Below are positions 9,789 through 20,204 of a stretch of 64,000 nt of DNA, piece after piece. The stretch covers positions 25,767,001-25,831,000 of the forward strand of contig CATNEN010000038.1 in NCBI GenBank assembly GCA_950097015.1. Reading direction: 5' to 3'. The notes beneath the pieces were generated by a model that did no database searches, was not told the origin of the DNA, and worked only from the letters and a program-made list of their open reading frames with translations. The first letter of the stretch is position 1. Every line of letters starts with the position of its first letter. Both the position numbers and the translations under genes were made by a program. The stretch comes from Macrostomum hystrix. Lineage: Eukaryota; Platyhelminthes; Macrostomidae.

Positions 9789-11105
9789 TGTCTATGGAAG
9801 CTTGGAGTAGTCTATGGAAGCTTGGAGTAGTCTATGGAAGCTTCGAATAGTCTATAGAAGCTTGGAGTAGTCTATGGAAGCTTGGAGTAGTCTATGGAAG
9901 CTTGGAGTAGTCTATGGAAGCTTGGAGTAGTCTATGGAAGCTTGGAGTAGTCTATGGAAGCTTGGAATAGTCTATGGAAGCTTGGAGTAGTCTATGGAAG
10001 CTTGGAATAGTCTATGGAAGCTTGGAGTAGTCTATGGAAGCTTGGAATAGTCTATGGAAGCTTGGAGTAGTCTATGGAAGCTTGGAGTAGTCTATGGAAG
10101 CTTGGAGTAGTCTATAGAAGCTTGGAGTAGTCTATGGAAGCTTGGAATAGTCTATGGAAGCTTGGAGTAGTCTATGGAAGCTTGGAATAGTCTATGGAAG
10201 CTTGGAGTAGTCTATGGAAGCTTGGAGTAGTCTATGGAAGCTTGGAGTAGTCTATGGAAGCTTGGAATAGTCTATGGAAGCTTGGAGTAGTCTATGGAAG
10301 CTTGGAATAGTCTATGGAAGCTTGGAATAGTCTATGGGAGCTTGGAATAGTCTATGGAAGCTTGGAATAGTCTATGGGAGCTTGGAATAGTCTATGGAAG
10401 CTTGGAATAGTCTATGGAAGCTTGGAGTAGTCTATGGAAGCTTGGAGTAGTCTATGGAAGCTTGGAGTAGTCTATGGAAGCTTGGAGTAGTCTATGGAAG
10501 CTTGGAGTAGTCTATGGAAGCTTGGAGTAGTCTATGGAAGCTTGGAGTAGTCTATAGAAGCTTGGAGTAGTCTATGGAAGCTTGGAGTAGTCTATAGAAG
10601 CTTGGAGTAGTCTATGGAAGCTTGGAGTAGTCTATAGAAGCTTGGAATAGTCTATGGAAGCTTGGAATAGTCTATGGAAGCTTGAAATAGTATAAGGAAG
10701 CTTGGAATAGTCTATAGAAGCTTGAAATAGTCTATCGAAGCTTCGAATAGTCTATGGAAGCATCGAATAGTCTATGGAAGCTTCGAATAGTCTATGGGAG
10801 CTTGGAATAGTCCATGGAAGCTTGAAATAGTCTATCGAAGCTTCGAATAGTCTATGGGAGCTTGGAATAGTCTATGGAAGCTTGAAACAGTCTATCGAAG
10901 CTTCGAATAGTCTATGGGAGCTTGGAATAGTCCATGGAAGCTTGGAATAGTCTATGGAAGCTTGGAATAGTCTATCGAAGCTTCGAATAGTCTATGGGAG
11001 CTTGGAATAGTCCTTGGAAGCTTGGAATAGTCTATGGAAGCTTGAAATAGTCTATCGAAGCTTCGAATAGTCTATGGGAGCTTGGAATAGTCCATGGAAG
11101 CTTGG
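9789..11105. repeat. 20-bp minisatellite (HindIII-site array)
   Basis: About 66 copies of TCTATGGAAGCTTGGAGTAG, each carrying AAGCTT. The left two thirds are nearly uniform, with A/G at one position. From ~10720 rightward the units become mixed (GAAGCTTCGAATAGTC, GGGAGCTTGGAATAG, CCATGG) and repeat in blocks of several units. The array lies about 100 bp downstream of the OATP stop codon and may be inside its 3' untranslated region. Confidence 0.95.
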
Positions 11106-11211
11106 GGTCGCCAATGGAAATGATGAGTAGCAAGTAATGCGGTGCTATTAAAATATGCAATAAGCCAGCATTTCCATTAGTTGTTCAGGCTGTAATGAAT
11201 ATTTTACCCAG

Positions 11212-14200
11212 CTAAGCAGTTTGAGAATGCACAATAGGCCGGCTATTGTAAACGCTTTGATTGTCGGTGTCAACAGCGGCCGTAGCAACAACCGGTTCGG
11301 TTGAATTAGAAAAATCCACATTGGCCAGATCAACAGCACGGCTGGCCCTACTAACCAGAAAGCAAGCGGTTGCAAATAGGAAGCCGACAATCTTCAGCGC
11401 CAGAATGACCCCAATCCACATGTAAGGCAGTTTAGTTAGATCATATTCCATGCAAGCAGACTCAGCATTGCTACAGGCCGAATCAGACGATCGCATCAAA
11501 CAATTGGAATCGAATAGTGCTCCAAAATAGATTGGCGCCGGTATGAATGCCAGAAGGCGTTGTAGAATGTTCTGTATGCCCAGAGCGAAACTGCTATCCG
11601 CTTCAGATACGCAGGACAGGGTTAGGATATGGCTTGGCTCATAACCAGTTGCAGTTAATAGTACAATGATAAACAAAAGTGCGCAGAATGGGGCGAATGT
11701 ATAACAGGCGGCCGCACATTTGCCGCTTGTGACGTAACCGCCTGACAGGCTAGAGTTCGTTGCCATGGAAACGCAGGCGCAATTTGAGAAATTCCAAGAA
11801 CTGCTGCTTGACGAGTCGATGGCTTGCTTTGATTGACAGCCGGCGTGACACGGAGTGAAGTAGGTTGTTCCCGTCAGCTGCGTAAATTGGCGAAAACATA
11901 ACAATACTGAATCCACAATGCCTAACAGCTTTTTCAAGTGTCTAACAGCTACCTACAGTGTGTAACTGCTACCTACAGTGTCTAACAGTTATCTACAGTG
12001 TCTAACAGTTATCTACAGTGTCTAACAGTTATCTACAGTGTCTAACAGCTATCTACAGTGTCTAACAGCTACCTACAGTGTCTAACAGTTATCTACAGTG
12101 TCTAACAGTTATCTACAGTGTCTATCAGCTATCTACAGTGTCTAACAGCTACCTACAGTGTCTAACAGTTATCTACAGTGTCTAACAGTTATCTACAGTG
12201 TCTAACAGCTATCTACAGTGTCTAACAGCTATCTACAGTGTCGAACAGATATCTACAGTGTCTAACAGATATCTACAGTGTCGAACATATATCTACAGTG
12301 TCTAACAGCTATCTACAGTGTCGAACAGCTATCTACAGTGTCTAACAGTTATCTACAGTGTCTAACAGCTATCTACAGTGTCTAACTGCTACCTACAGTG
12401 TCTAACAGATATCTACAGTGTCTAACAGCCATCCCCAATGCCTAACAGCCATCCCCAATGTCTAACAGCCATCCCCAATGCCTAACAGCCATCCCCAATG
12501 CCTAACAGCCATCCCCAATGCCTAACAGCCATCCCCAATGTCTAACAGCCATCCCCAATGCCTAACAGCCATCCCCAATGCCTAACAGCCATCCCCAATG
12601 CCTAACAGCCATCCCCAATGTCTAACAGCCATCCCCAATGTCTAACAGCCATCCCCAATGTCTAACAGCCATCCCCAATCTCTAACAGCCATCCCCAATG
12701 CCTAACAGCCATCCCCAATGCCTAACAGCCATCCGCAATGTCTAACAGCCATCCCCAATGCCTAACAGCCATCCCCAATGCCTAACAGCCATCCCCAATG
12801 CCTAACAGCCATCCCCAATGCCTAACAGCCATCCCCAATGCCTAACAGCCATCCCCAATGCCTAACAGCCATCCCCAATGCCTAACAGCCATCCCCAATG
12901 CCTAACAGCCATCCCCAATGCCTAACAGCCATCCCCAATGCCTAACAGCCATCCCCAATGCCTAACAGCCATCCCCAATGCCTAACAGCCATCCCCAATG
13001 CCTAACAGCCATCCCCAATGCCTAACAGCCATCCCCAACGCTAACAGCCATCCACAATGTCTAACAGCCATCCCCAATGCCTAACAGCCATCCCAAATGC
13101 CTAACAGCCATCCCCAATGCCTAACAGCCATCCCCAATGTCTAACAGCCATCCCCAATGTCTAACAGCTATCCCCAATGCCTAACAGCTATCCCCAATGC
13201 CTAACAGCCATCCCAAATGCCTAACAGCCATCCCCAATGTCTAACAGCCATCCCCAATGTCTAACAGCCATCCCCAATGTCTAACAGCCATCCCCAATGT
13301 CTAACAGCCATCCCCAATGCCTAACAGCCATCCCCAATGTCTAACAGCCATCCCCAATGTCTAACAGCCATCCACAATGCCTAACAGCCATCCCCAATGC
13401 CTAACAGCCATCCCCAATGTCTAACAGCCATCCCCAATGTCTAGCAGCCATCCCCAACGCTAACAGCCATCCACAATGTCTAACAGCCATCCCCAATGTC
13501 TAACAGCCATCCCCAATGTCTAACAGCCATCCCCAATGTCTAGCAGCCATCCCCAATGTCTAACAGCCATCCCCAATGCCTAACAGCCATCCCCAATGTC
13601 TAACAGCCATCCCCAATGCCTAACAGCCATCCCCAATGCCTAACAGCCATCCCCAATGTCTAACAGCCATCCCCAATGTCTAGCAGCCATCCCCAATGTC
13701 TAACAGCCATCCCCAATGCCTAACAGCCATCCCCAATGCCTAACAGCCATCCCCAATGTCTAACAGCCATCCCCAATGTCTAGCAGCCATCCCCAACGCT
13801 AACAGCCATCCACAATGTCTAACAGCCATCCCCAATGTCTAACAGCCATCCCCAATGTCTAACAGCCATCCCCAATGTCTAACAGCCATCCCCAATGTCT
13901 AACAGCCATCCCCAATGCCTAACAGCCATCCCCAATGTCTAACAGCCATCCCCAATGCCTAACAGCCATCCCCAATGCCTAACAGCCATCCCCAATGTCT
14001 AACAGCCATCCCCAATGTCTAGCAGCCATCCCCAACGCTAACAGCCATCCCCAACGCTAACAGCCATCCACAATGTCTAACAGCCATCCCCAACGCTAAC
14101 AGCCATCCACAATGTCTAACAGCCATCCCCAATGCCTAACAGCCATCCACAATGTCTAACAGCCATCCCAAATGCAGAACAGCCATCCACAATGTCTAAC

Positions 14201-17200
14201 AGCCATCCCCAATGCCTAACAGCCATCCCCAATGCCTAACAGCCATCCCCAATGCCTAACAGCCATCCCCAATGCATAACAGCCATCCCCAATGCATAAC
14301 AGCCATCCCCAATGCCTAACAGCCATCCCCAATGCCTAACAGCCATCCGCAATGTCTAACAGCCATCCCCAATGCCTAACAGCCATCCCCAATGCCTAAC
14401 AGCCATCCCCAATGCCTAACAGCCATCCCCAGTGCCTAACAGCCATCCCCAATGCCTAACAGCCATCCCCAATGCCTAACAGCCATCCCCAATGCCTAAC
14501 AGCCATCCCCAATGCCTAACAGCCATCCCCAATGCCTAACAGCCATCCCCAATGCCTAACAGCCATCCGCCATGTCTAACAGCCATCCCCAATGCCTAAC
14601 AGCCATCCCCAATGCCTAACAGCCATCCCCAATGCCTAACAGCCATCCCCAATGCCTAACAGCCATCCCCAATGCCTAACAGCCATCCCCAATGCCTAAC
14701 AGCCATCCGCAATGTCTAACAGCCATCCCCAATGCCTAACAGCCATCCCCAATGCCTAACAGCCATCCCCAATGCCTAACAGCCATCCCCAATGCCTAAC
14801 AGCCATCCCCAATGCCTAACAGCCATCCCCAATGCCTAACAGCCATCCCCAATGCCTAACAGCCATCCCCAATGTCTAACAGCCATCCCCAATGCCTAAC
14901 AGCCATCCCCAATGCCTAACAGCCATCCCCAATGTCTAACAGCCATCCCCAATGTCTAACAGCCATCCCCAATGCCTAACAGCCATCCCCAATGCCTAAC
15001 AGCCATCCCCAATGTCTAACAGCCATCCCCAATGCCTAACAGCCAACCCCAACGCTAACAGCCATCCACAATGTCTAACAGCCATCCCCAATGCCTAACA
15101 GCCAACCCCAACGCTAACAGCCATCCACAATGTCTAACAGCCATCCCCAACGCTAACAGCCATCCACAATGTCTAACAGCCATCCACAATGTCTAACAGC
15201 CATCCCCAACGCTAACAGCCATCCACAATGTCTAACAGCCATCCACAATGTCTTACAGCCCACTAACCGGATCGCAAACTGGGTCATAGCTGAGACTGCC
15301 ACAGTTGCAGGCGGCATTGCAGCTGACATTGAGTTGAATTTGTCCAGCGGTTGTCGAAAAAGCGCCGCTAGCTGTAGCAACGCCATAGTTAGCATTGAGT
15401 CCGGCCATGCTCACGTTTGGACAGGTGCAAAATGCCAATCCGATGGTTAGCAAAGTTGTGGAAGCGCAGAGGCCCATCATGAGTAAGCTAACAGTTTTGT
15501 TGCTGGGCCGAAACCGCCGCATGATAATTGCTCCTGTTCCAATGCCGATTACCGCGCTGGGAATCACCAGGGCACCTAAGTGAAAAACAGAGGAAATTTA
15601 TCTCACCTGGTCTGTGATCTTATCTCACCTGGTCTGTGATCTTATCTCACCTGGTCTGTGATCCTATCTAACCTGGTCTGTGATCTTATCTCACCTGGTC
15701 TGTGATCTTATCTAACCTGGTCTGTGATCTTATCTAACCTGGTCTGTGATCCTATCTAACCTGGTCTGTGATCTTATCTCACCTGGTCTGTGATCTTATC
15801 TAACCTGGTCTGTGATCTTATATAACCTGGTCTGTGATCCTATCTAACCTGGTCTGTGATCTTATCTCACCTGGTCTGTGATCTTATCTAACCTGGTCTG
15901 TGATCTTATCTCACCTGGTCTGTGATCTTATCTAACCTGGTCTGTGATATTATCTAACCTGGTCTGTGATCCTATCTAACCTGGTCTGTGATCTTATCTC
16001 ACCTGGTCTGTGATCTTATCTAACCTGGTCTGTGATCTTATCTAACCTGGTCTGTGATCTTATCTAACCTGGTCTGTGATCTTATCTAACCTGGTCTGTG
16101 ATCTTATATAACCTGGTCTGTGATCTTATCTAACCTGGTCTGTGATCTTATATAACCTGGTCTGTGATCTTATATAACCTGGTCTGTGATCTTATATAAC
16201 CTGGTCTGTGATCTTATATAACCTGGTCTGTGATCTTATCTAACCTGGTCTGTGATCTTATATAACCTGGTCTGTGATCTTATATAACCTGGTCTGTGAT
16301 CTTATATAACCTGGTCTGTGATCTTATCTCACCTGGTCTGTGACCTTATCTAACCTGGTCTGTGATCTTATCTCACCTGGTCTGTGACCTTATCTCACCT
16401 GGTCTGTGATCTAATCTCATAAATTCACGTGAAAACAAACTCGCGCACTAACCAGTAATGATGCTAGATTGTGTCACAGGAATGCCAAACGACTTCTGCA
16501 TGTATTTGTTGACATAGGCAACAAAGGCTTGCACAACAGATTGCTCGGCAACAATCAGCAGGCTAATGAATAGCCACAGGGCGTTGGCAAATAGTCGTTT
16601 CAAACCGGCCGGAATGTCCCGTATGTGCGGCTTCTCAGGCGCATTAGAGTTAGCCGATGACAGAGTCTGTTCAACTGACGAAGCGTCTTCAAGTTCCGAC
16701 AGCATGGCTGCGTCACTGTTTGCTGTGGATGCGTTTCGCTTTAAATTCTCCTCTAAGGACGTTGTTGACCGATCAGGATTCTGTTTTTGCTGTTGCTGCT
16801 GCTGCTGCTGCTGTTGCTGTATTTTCTTAGCCGCAGTTCTTGGCATAACTGTGGGAAATGCCAACAATGGCAGGGCTACTAGAATGGCTAATCCGGCAAA
16901 GATGATGAAGCCAAGCCACCATGCTCCGGTCCACAATGGATGGCTGGTTGTCATCCCCTCCGGTGCGGCGCTAGGAAAGTTCACGTAGAGCGATAAAAAC
17001 ACAGCACCGCCTAAGAAGCCGCAAGCTGGTCCCAATGCGCTGGTGATGTGAAGAGAAGCCGCGTACAATGGATAGCTCTTCTGGGGCACATTGTCCCACA
17101 GGTAGGTTGGTGCCAAGATGTACACAGGACTAGCGCCCAAACCAATCAGGCCGAAGCTAAGGCAGAGTATTACTAGGGCAGAATTTTGAACTAGACAATT

Positions 17201-18169
17201 CATGTCTGAAGTGCCGCTGCTACTGAAGCTGCAGAGCTTCGTGCCGTTGCTACTGCTGGATGCTGCCGATGAGGACGACGTTCCATTGGCAGCCGGCACC
17301 GGGTTGCTGATGGCGCTTCCTAGAAAGTGCGGAAACCCGAAGAAGAAATAGCCGACGCCAATTATTGCGCAACCGATGCCAAGCAGGCGAGACCGGTTGC
17401 CGCCGTGACCGAAATACGAGATGAAAAACGTGGCCACAATGCAGAACACTTCGTAGGAAGCATAGATGTAGCCAATCTCTTTAGTTGTTAGTCCGTAGCG
17501 CAATTCAATTGTAGTATTAATACTGTTGATGTAGCCGCTAACTATGAAACTCTGTACAAAGTACAGGCCAATAACGGAGATGAGGAATGGCAAAGGACGG
17601 GCCAGCGGTTGCAGGCAGGCCGGGTGGTAGCAGAACAGACCGCACCGAGTGAGCTCTGGGTCTAGCTCTTGTTCTGTTGAAGCAGTTTCTAAGGAACTAT
17701 CCGCTACTGTAGAACTACCTGCATCAGAAGCTGAGCTGGCCAGCTGTGTTGGAGTGTCCTGCATTGAACTGTCGCCAGTTGCGCAAGAATAATTTCTAGC
17801 CCTCTCGTCCGCGTCGCTGATTGGCTCAGCAAAGCCTGGCAGGACGGCCAAGCCGGGAAGGAACAGCTGGTGAGGAACTGGCGGACAGCTGTGCATTCGT
17901 CTATGGCCCAAGCCGGAGGTGCGACGATGCTGCTGATGCTGCGGATGATGCAACTCGGCCTCGCGACGCCGATGATCCGGCGGTGCCAAAGATTGCGCTC
18001 GAGTTACGGAGGCCGACGAAGAGCCGGCTCTGTGCCTGCCGGTATCGCCGGCTGCCAGCCATGGACCGCCGTCACTTTTGCGGCGTCGACCATTTTGTTG
18101 AACTGCTTCATCCGCTGCTGCTGCTGCTGCTATGCCGTTGCTATGGCCGCTTTTATTCTCCAGTGTCAT
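11212..18169 (-). CDS. SLCO/OATP family organic anion transporter, three coding exons
   Basis: Exons are 18169-16453, 15575-15268 and 11877-11212, joined at G/GTTAGT...TTAG and CCG/GTTAGT...GCAG. Phases 1 and 0 fit exactly, giving 896 aa. The product is a plasma-membrane carrier for organic anions. Evidence: a hydrophilic N-terminus of ~190 residues; transmembrane segments from LPFLISVIGLYFVQSF onward; SPVYILAPTYLWDNVPQ; and HPLWTGAWWLGF (~residue 413), the OATP superfamily signature. A polyglutamine run of 11 (~450-460) sits in the central cytosolic loop. GALVIPSAVIGIGTGA starts exon 2. A Kazal-like extracellular loop (CNAACNCGSLSYDPVCDPL, TYFTPCHAGC, CACVS) spans the exon 2/3 junction, followed by the last membrane segments. 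Exon 3 ends in a short tail (HSQTA). The first coding exon may be preceded by a non-coding one (TTTAGTTCAG before 18182). Confidence 0.93.
11936..15255. repeat. 20-bp minisatellite filling OATP intron 2
   Basis: About 165 copies in two blocks. 11936-12420 is based on TCTAACAGTTATCTACAGTG; 12421-15255 is based on CCTAACAGCCATCCCCAATG. Occasional 19-base units (CCAACGCTAACAGCCATCC) recur in clusters, which shows block duplication. On the OATP sense strand the array begins within about 20 bases of the exon 2 donor and stops about 60 bases before the exon 3 acceptor. Confidence 0.95.
15594..16418. repeat. 22-bp minisatellite filling OATP intron 1
   Basis: About 37 copies; on the plus strand each reads ATCTAACCTGGTCTGTG plus GATCT-type ends. 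On the OATP sense strand each unit contains CAGGTTAGA, CAGGTGAGA or CAGGTTATA, which are 5' splice-site-like sequences. The array nearly fills the ~880-bp intron. Confidence 0.95.
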
Positions 18170-18460
18170 GCCAGCTTCTGAACTAAACGTTCGACTTTGT
18201 TGCTGCTGAAGAATCTCGTCAGGTTGCTGAAAAGTATTTGCTTTGCTACTAAAGTTAAGATGGACGAAGAACTCAATCTTGAATAGAACTTGGTACTATC
18301 AATGACAGGTCCAGAATACGAAAAACAAAACTTAATTGAACTTCTTTTTATACAAAATTGAGTAAGAATTAATGCTAATAAAAAAATTATTTGTCCTTGA
18401 TGGTAGGCTGTTAATCTGTTTTCGTTTTTCTTGTTATACTCTCGTATATTCTACTAATAG

Positions 18461-18655
18461 TGGGCTTGTCGTGCAATTTACGCCCTTGAGGGCCAGCCTC
18501 CAAGGCACAGTGAGAGTGTACACTGCCTGACTATGAAAAATTCAGAGCAGATGTACACACCTGTGTGAGCGTGTGCCTGCGTACGGGTATCTGTGTGCGT
18601 GTGTGCTCAGGAGTCAGTGGACTGGGCGGAAGTGCCACCTCGCTGGCTGCAGATC
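18461..18655 (+). repeat. SINE family 1 copy, 5'-truncated
   Basis: It starts abruptly at GGGCTTGTCGTGCAATTTAC and continues through GGCACAGTGAGAGTGTACAC and GTGTGCTCAGGAGTCAGTGG. It lacks the tRNA-like head and has lost the tail. Confidence 0.7.
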
Positions 18656-19049
18656 AACAATAATGGCCAACATGGTTACATGATGAAATTTCATGAGCAG
18701 AAAAAATATGCCAGTTTTTGCCACCAGAAACTCCGTTGAATACGATACAGATATTTGTGATTCTGGAAGTTCTTTCATGTGGTAGAGCGGAAAATTTTAG
18801 CACGTGTTCTGCATTTTTTCATGGCGATTGGTTAAAAAACTTTAAAGTTCAAAGTTGAATGACTTTAATATCTGATGAGAACAGTATATGGTACTATTTT
18901 TAATCTTAAAACTGTTTTATTTAAACCTAGACTTTAGCTTAAGCTAGTGTGTCTCCATGTTATAGCTAGAAAATTAAGCTAAAAGAAAAGAATTATAAAG
19001 CTATTTTTAATTTCTTTAGCAATTTTACGAATTTTAACTGATTTCACAT
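18656..19049. other. Intergenic stretch with one half of a 36-bp direct repeat
   Basis: No gene is seen. 18939-18974 is repeated exactly at 19947-19982 (TTAAGCTAGTGTGTCTCCAT and following 16 bases). Confidence 0.6.
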
Positions 19050-19308
19050 GCCCTGATCAGGCCAGATGTGCAGCCGACAGCACAGCCGCAGCTATTGCGC
19101 GGCGCATCTGAAGGCTGCGTACCGCTGTTCAGTCCATGGACTGCGGAGACGCCACACTCACTCTCAACTACCCCACATGAATAATGGGTGAACTGAAGCA
19201 ATCCTAAAGTAAGTGTCTTGCTAAAAGACAATTTTTCCAGTGGAGTCGGGAATCGAACCACCGACCTTCAAGTCGTGTGTCCGACGTTCTTACTACTAGG
19301 AAAAAATT
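19050..19308 (-). repeat. SINE family 2 copy
   Basis: On the minus strand a tRNA-like head is at 19240-19308 (ACTTGAAGGTCGGTGGTTCG, then ATTCCCGACTCC), with core AAGACACTTACTTTAGGATT and GCTTCAGTTCACCC. The GC-rich tail is at 19060-19140 and contains CAGATGTGCAGCCGACAG, the seed sequence of the 12-bp array at 8680. Confidence 0.65.
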
Positions 19309-20160
19309 TATTTCTTGGTTAAAAATTTTTACTAATCAACTAAAAAAGTTTTGCGCACTTTAACGTTTTGAGCTAAGTGCTATGGATAAAAAAGTGCTTT
19401 TATTTAACTTATTTTGAGCACTACTCACTAGCAAGAACAGACAGACACGCAAGTTTTGGTTACTTTTTAACAAAAAATTGGCGAAACGTAATATATAGCT
19501 CAATGGCTATATTTAGTTACCTAAATGAATCTCAGTTCGCACACATTTGTGCAATAATCCTAGCCCACCTGACAAACAATGCTAACGATTTACTGTGCTG
19601 GGTGGAAACAATATTGACTTCAAATCTAGCTAGCTAGCTAGTCAGTTAGGGGACTCAGAAACAAAAATTCTAAACTGCATGAGAATAGTGGAACTATACG
19701 ACAGCTGGCACAATACAGCACTGGACTTCAATTCACAATGCTCGTCACTAGCTCTAATCTGGGGGTCTGTACTTAATAGTACAAGTGCATAAGCGCATGA
19801 GCACACACCAATTTCCAGTCTAAAATAGAGGGCCAACTCAATAAAACGTATCGCACAAATGTCAGGTGAATTCTATAGTCCGACCTGATTGAGTATAGCA
19901 CAAGCCAACTCTACTTGTTTACTTAGCAAACCAATTTTATCTTAACTTAAGCTAGTGTGTCTCCATGTTATAGCTAGAAAATGGAATAAGCTAGCCCTAC
20001 CTAGCCAGTATGGGAAGAAAGTAAGACCAAGAGTGTATTTATATGATAATTCCTATTTTATAAATAATTTGCACTTTTTGTTGAAACCATGCTTCATACC
20101 TTTTACCTAGATTTTAGCTGAGCGTTAGTTAAACGGCGGCGTTTAGAAAGATACAACTCC
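19309..20160. other. Intergenic, no supported gene
   Basis: AT-rich sequence with only short unconserved frames. It contains the second copy of the 36-bp direct repeat (19947-19982). Confidence 0.4.
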
Positions 20161-20204
20161 TCTCAATGTCACGAGCTCGTATCTCTCACCATAGCTATGT
20201 TGTG

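Noticed and set aside
11936-15255. CRISPR-like regular array
   Set aside because: Units are directly contiguous with no unique spacers, and the genome is eukaryotic.
16566-18186. Plus-strand frames opposite OATP exon 1
   Set aside because: They are shadows of the strongly supported minus-strand transporter, with runs of Cys or Leu opposite the glutamine-coding CAG repeat and nearby repeats.
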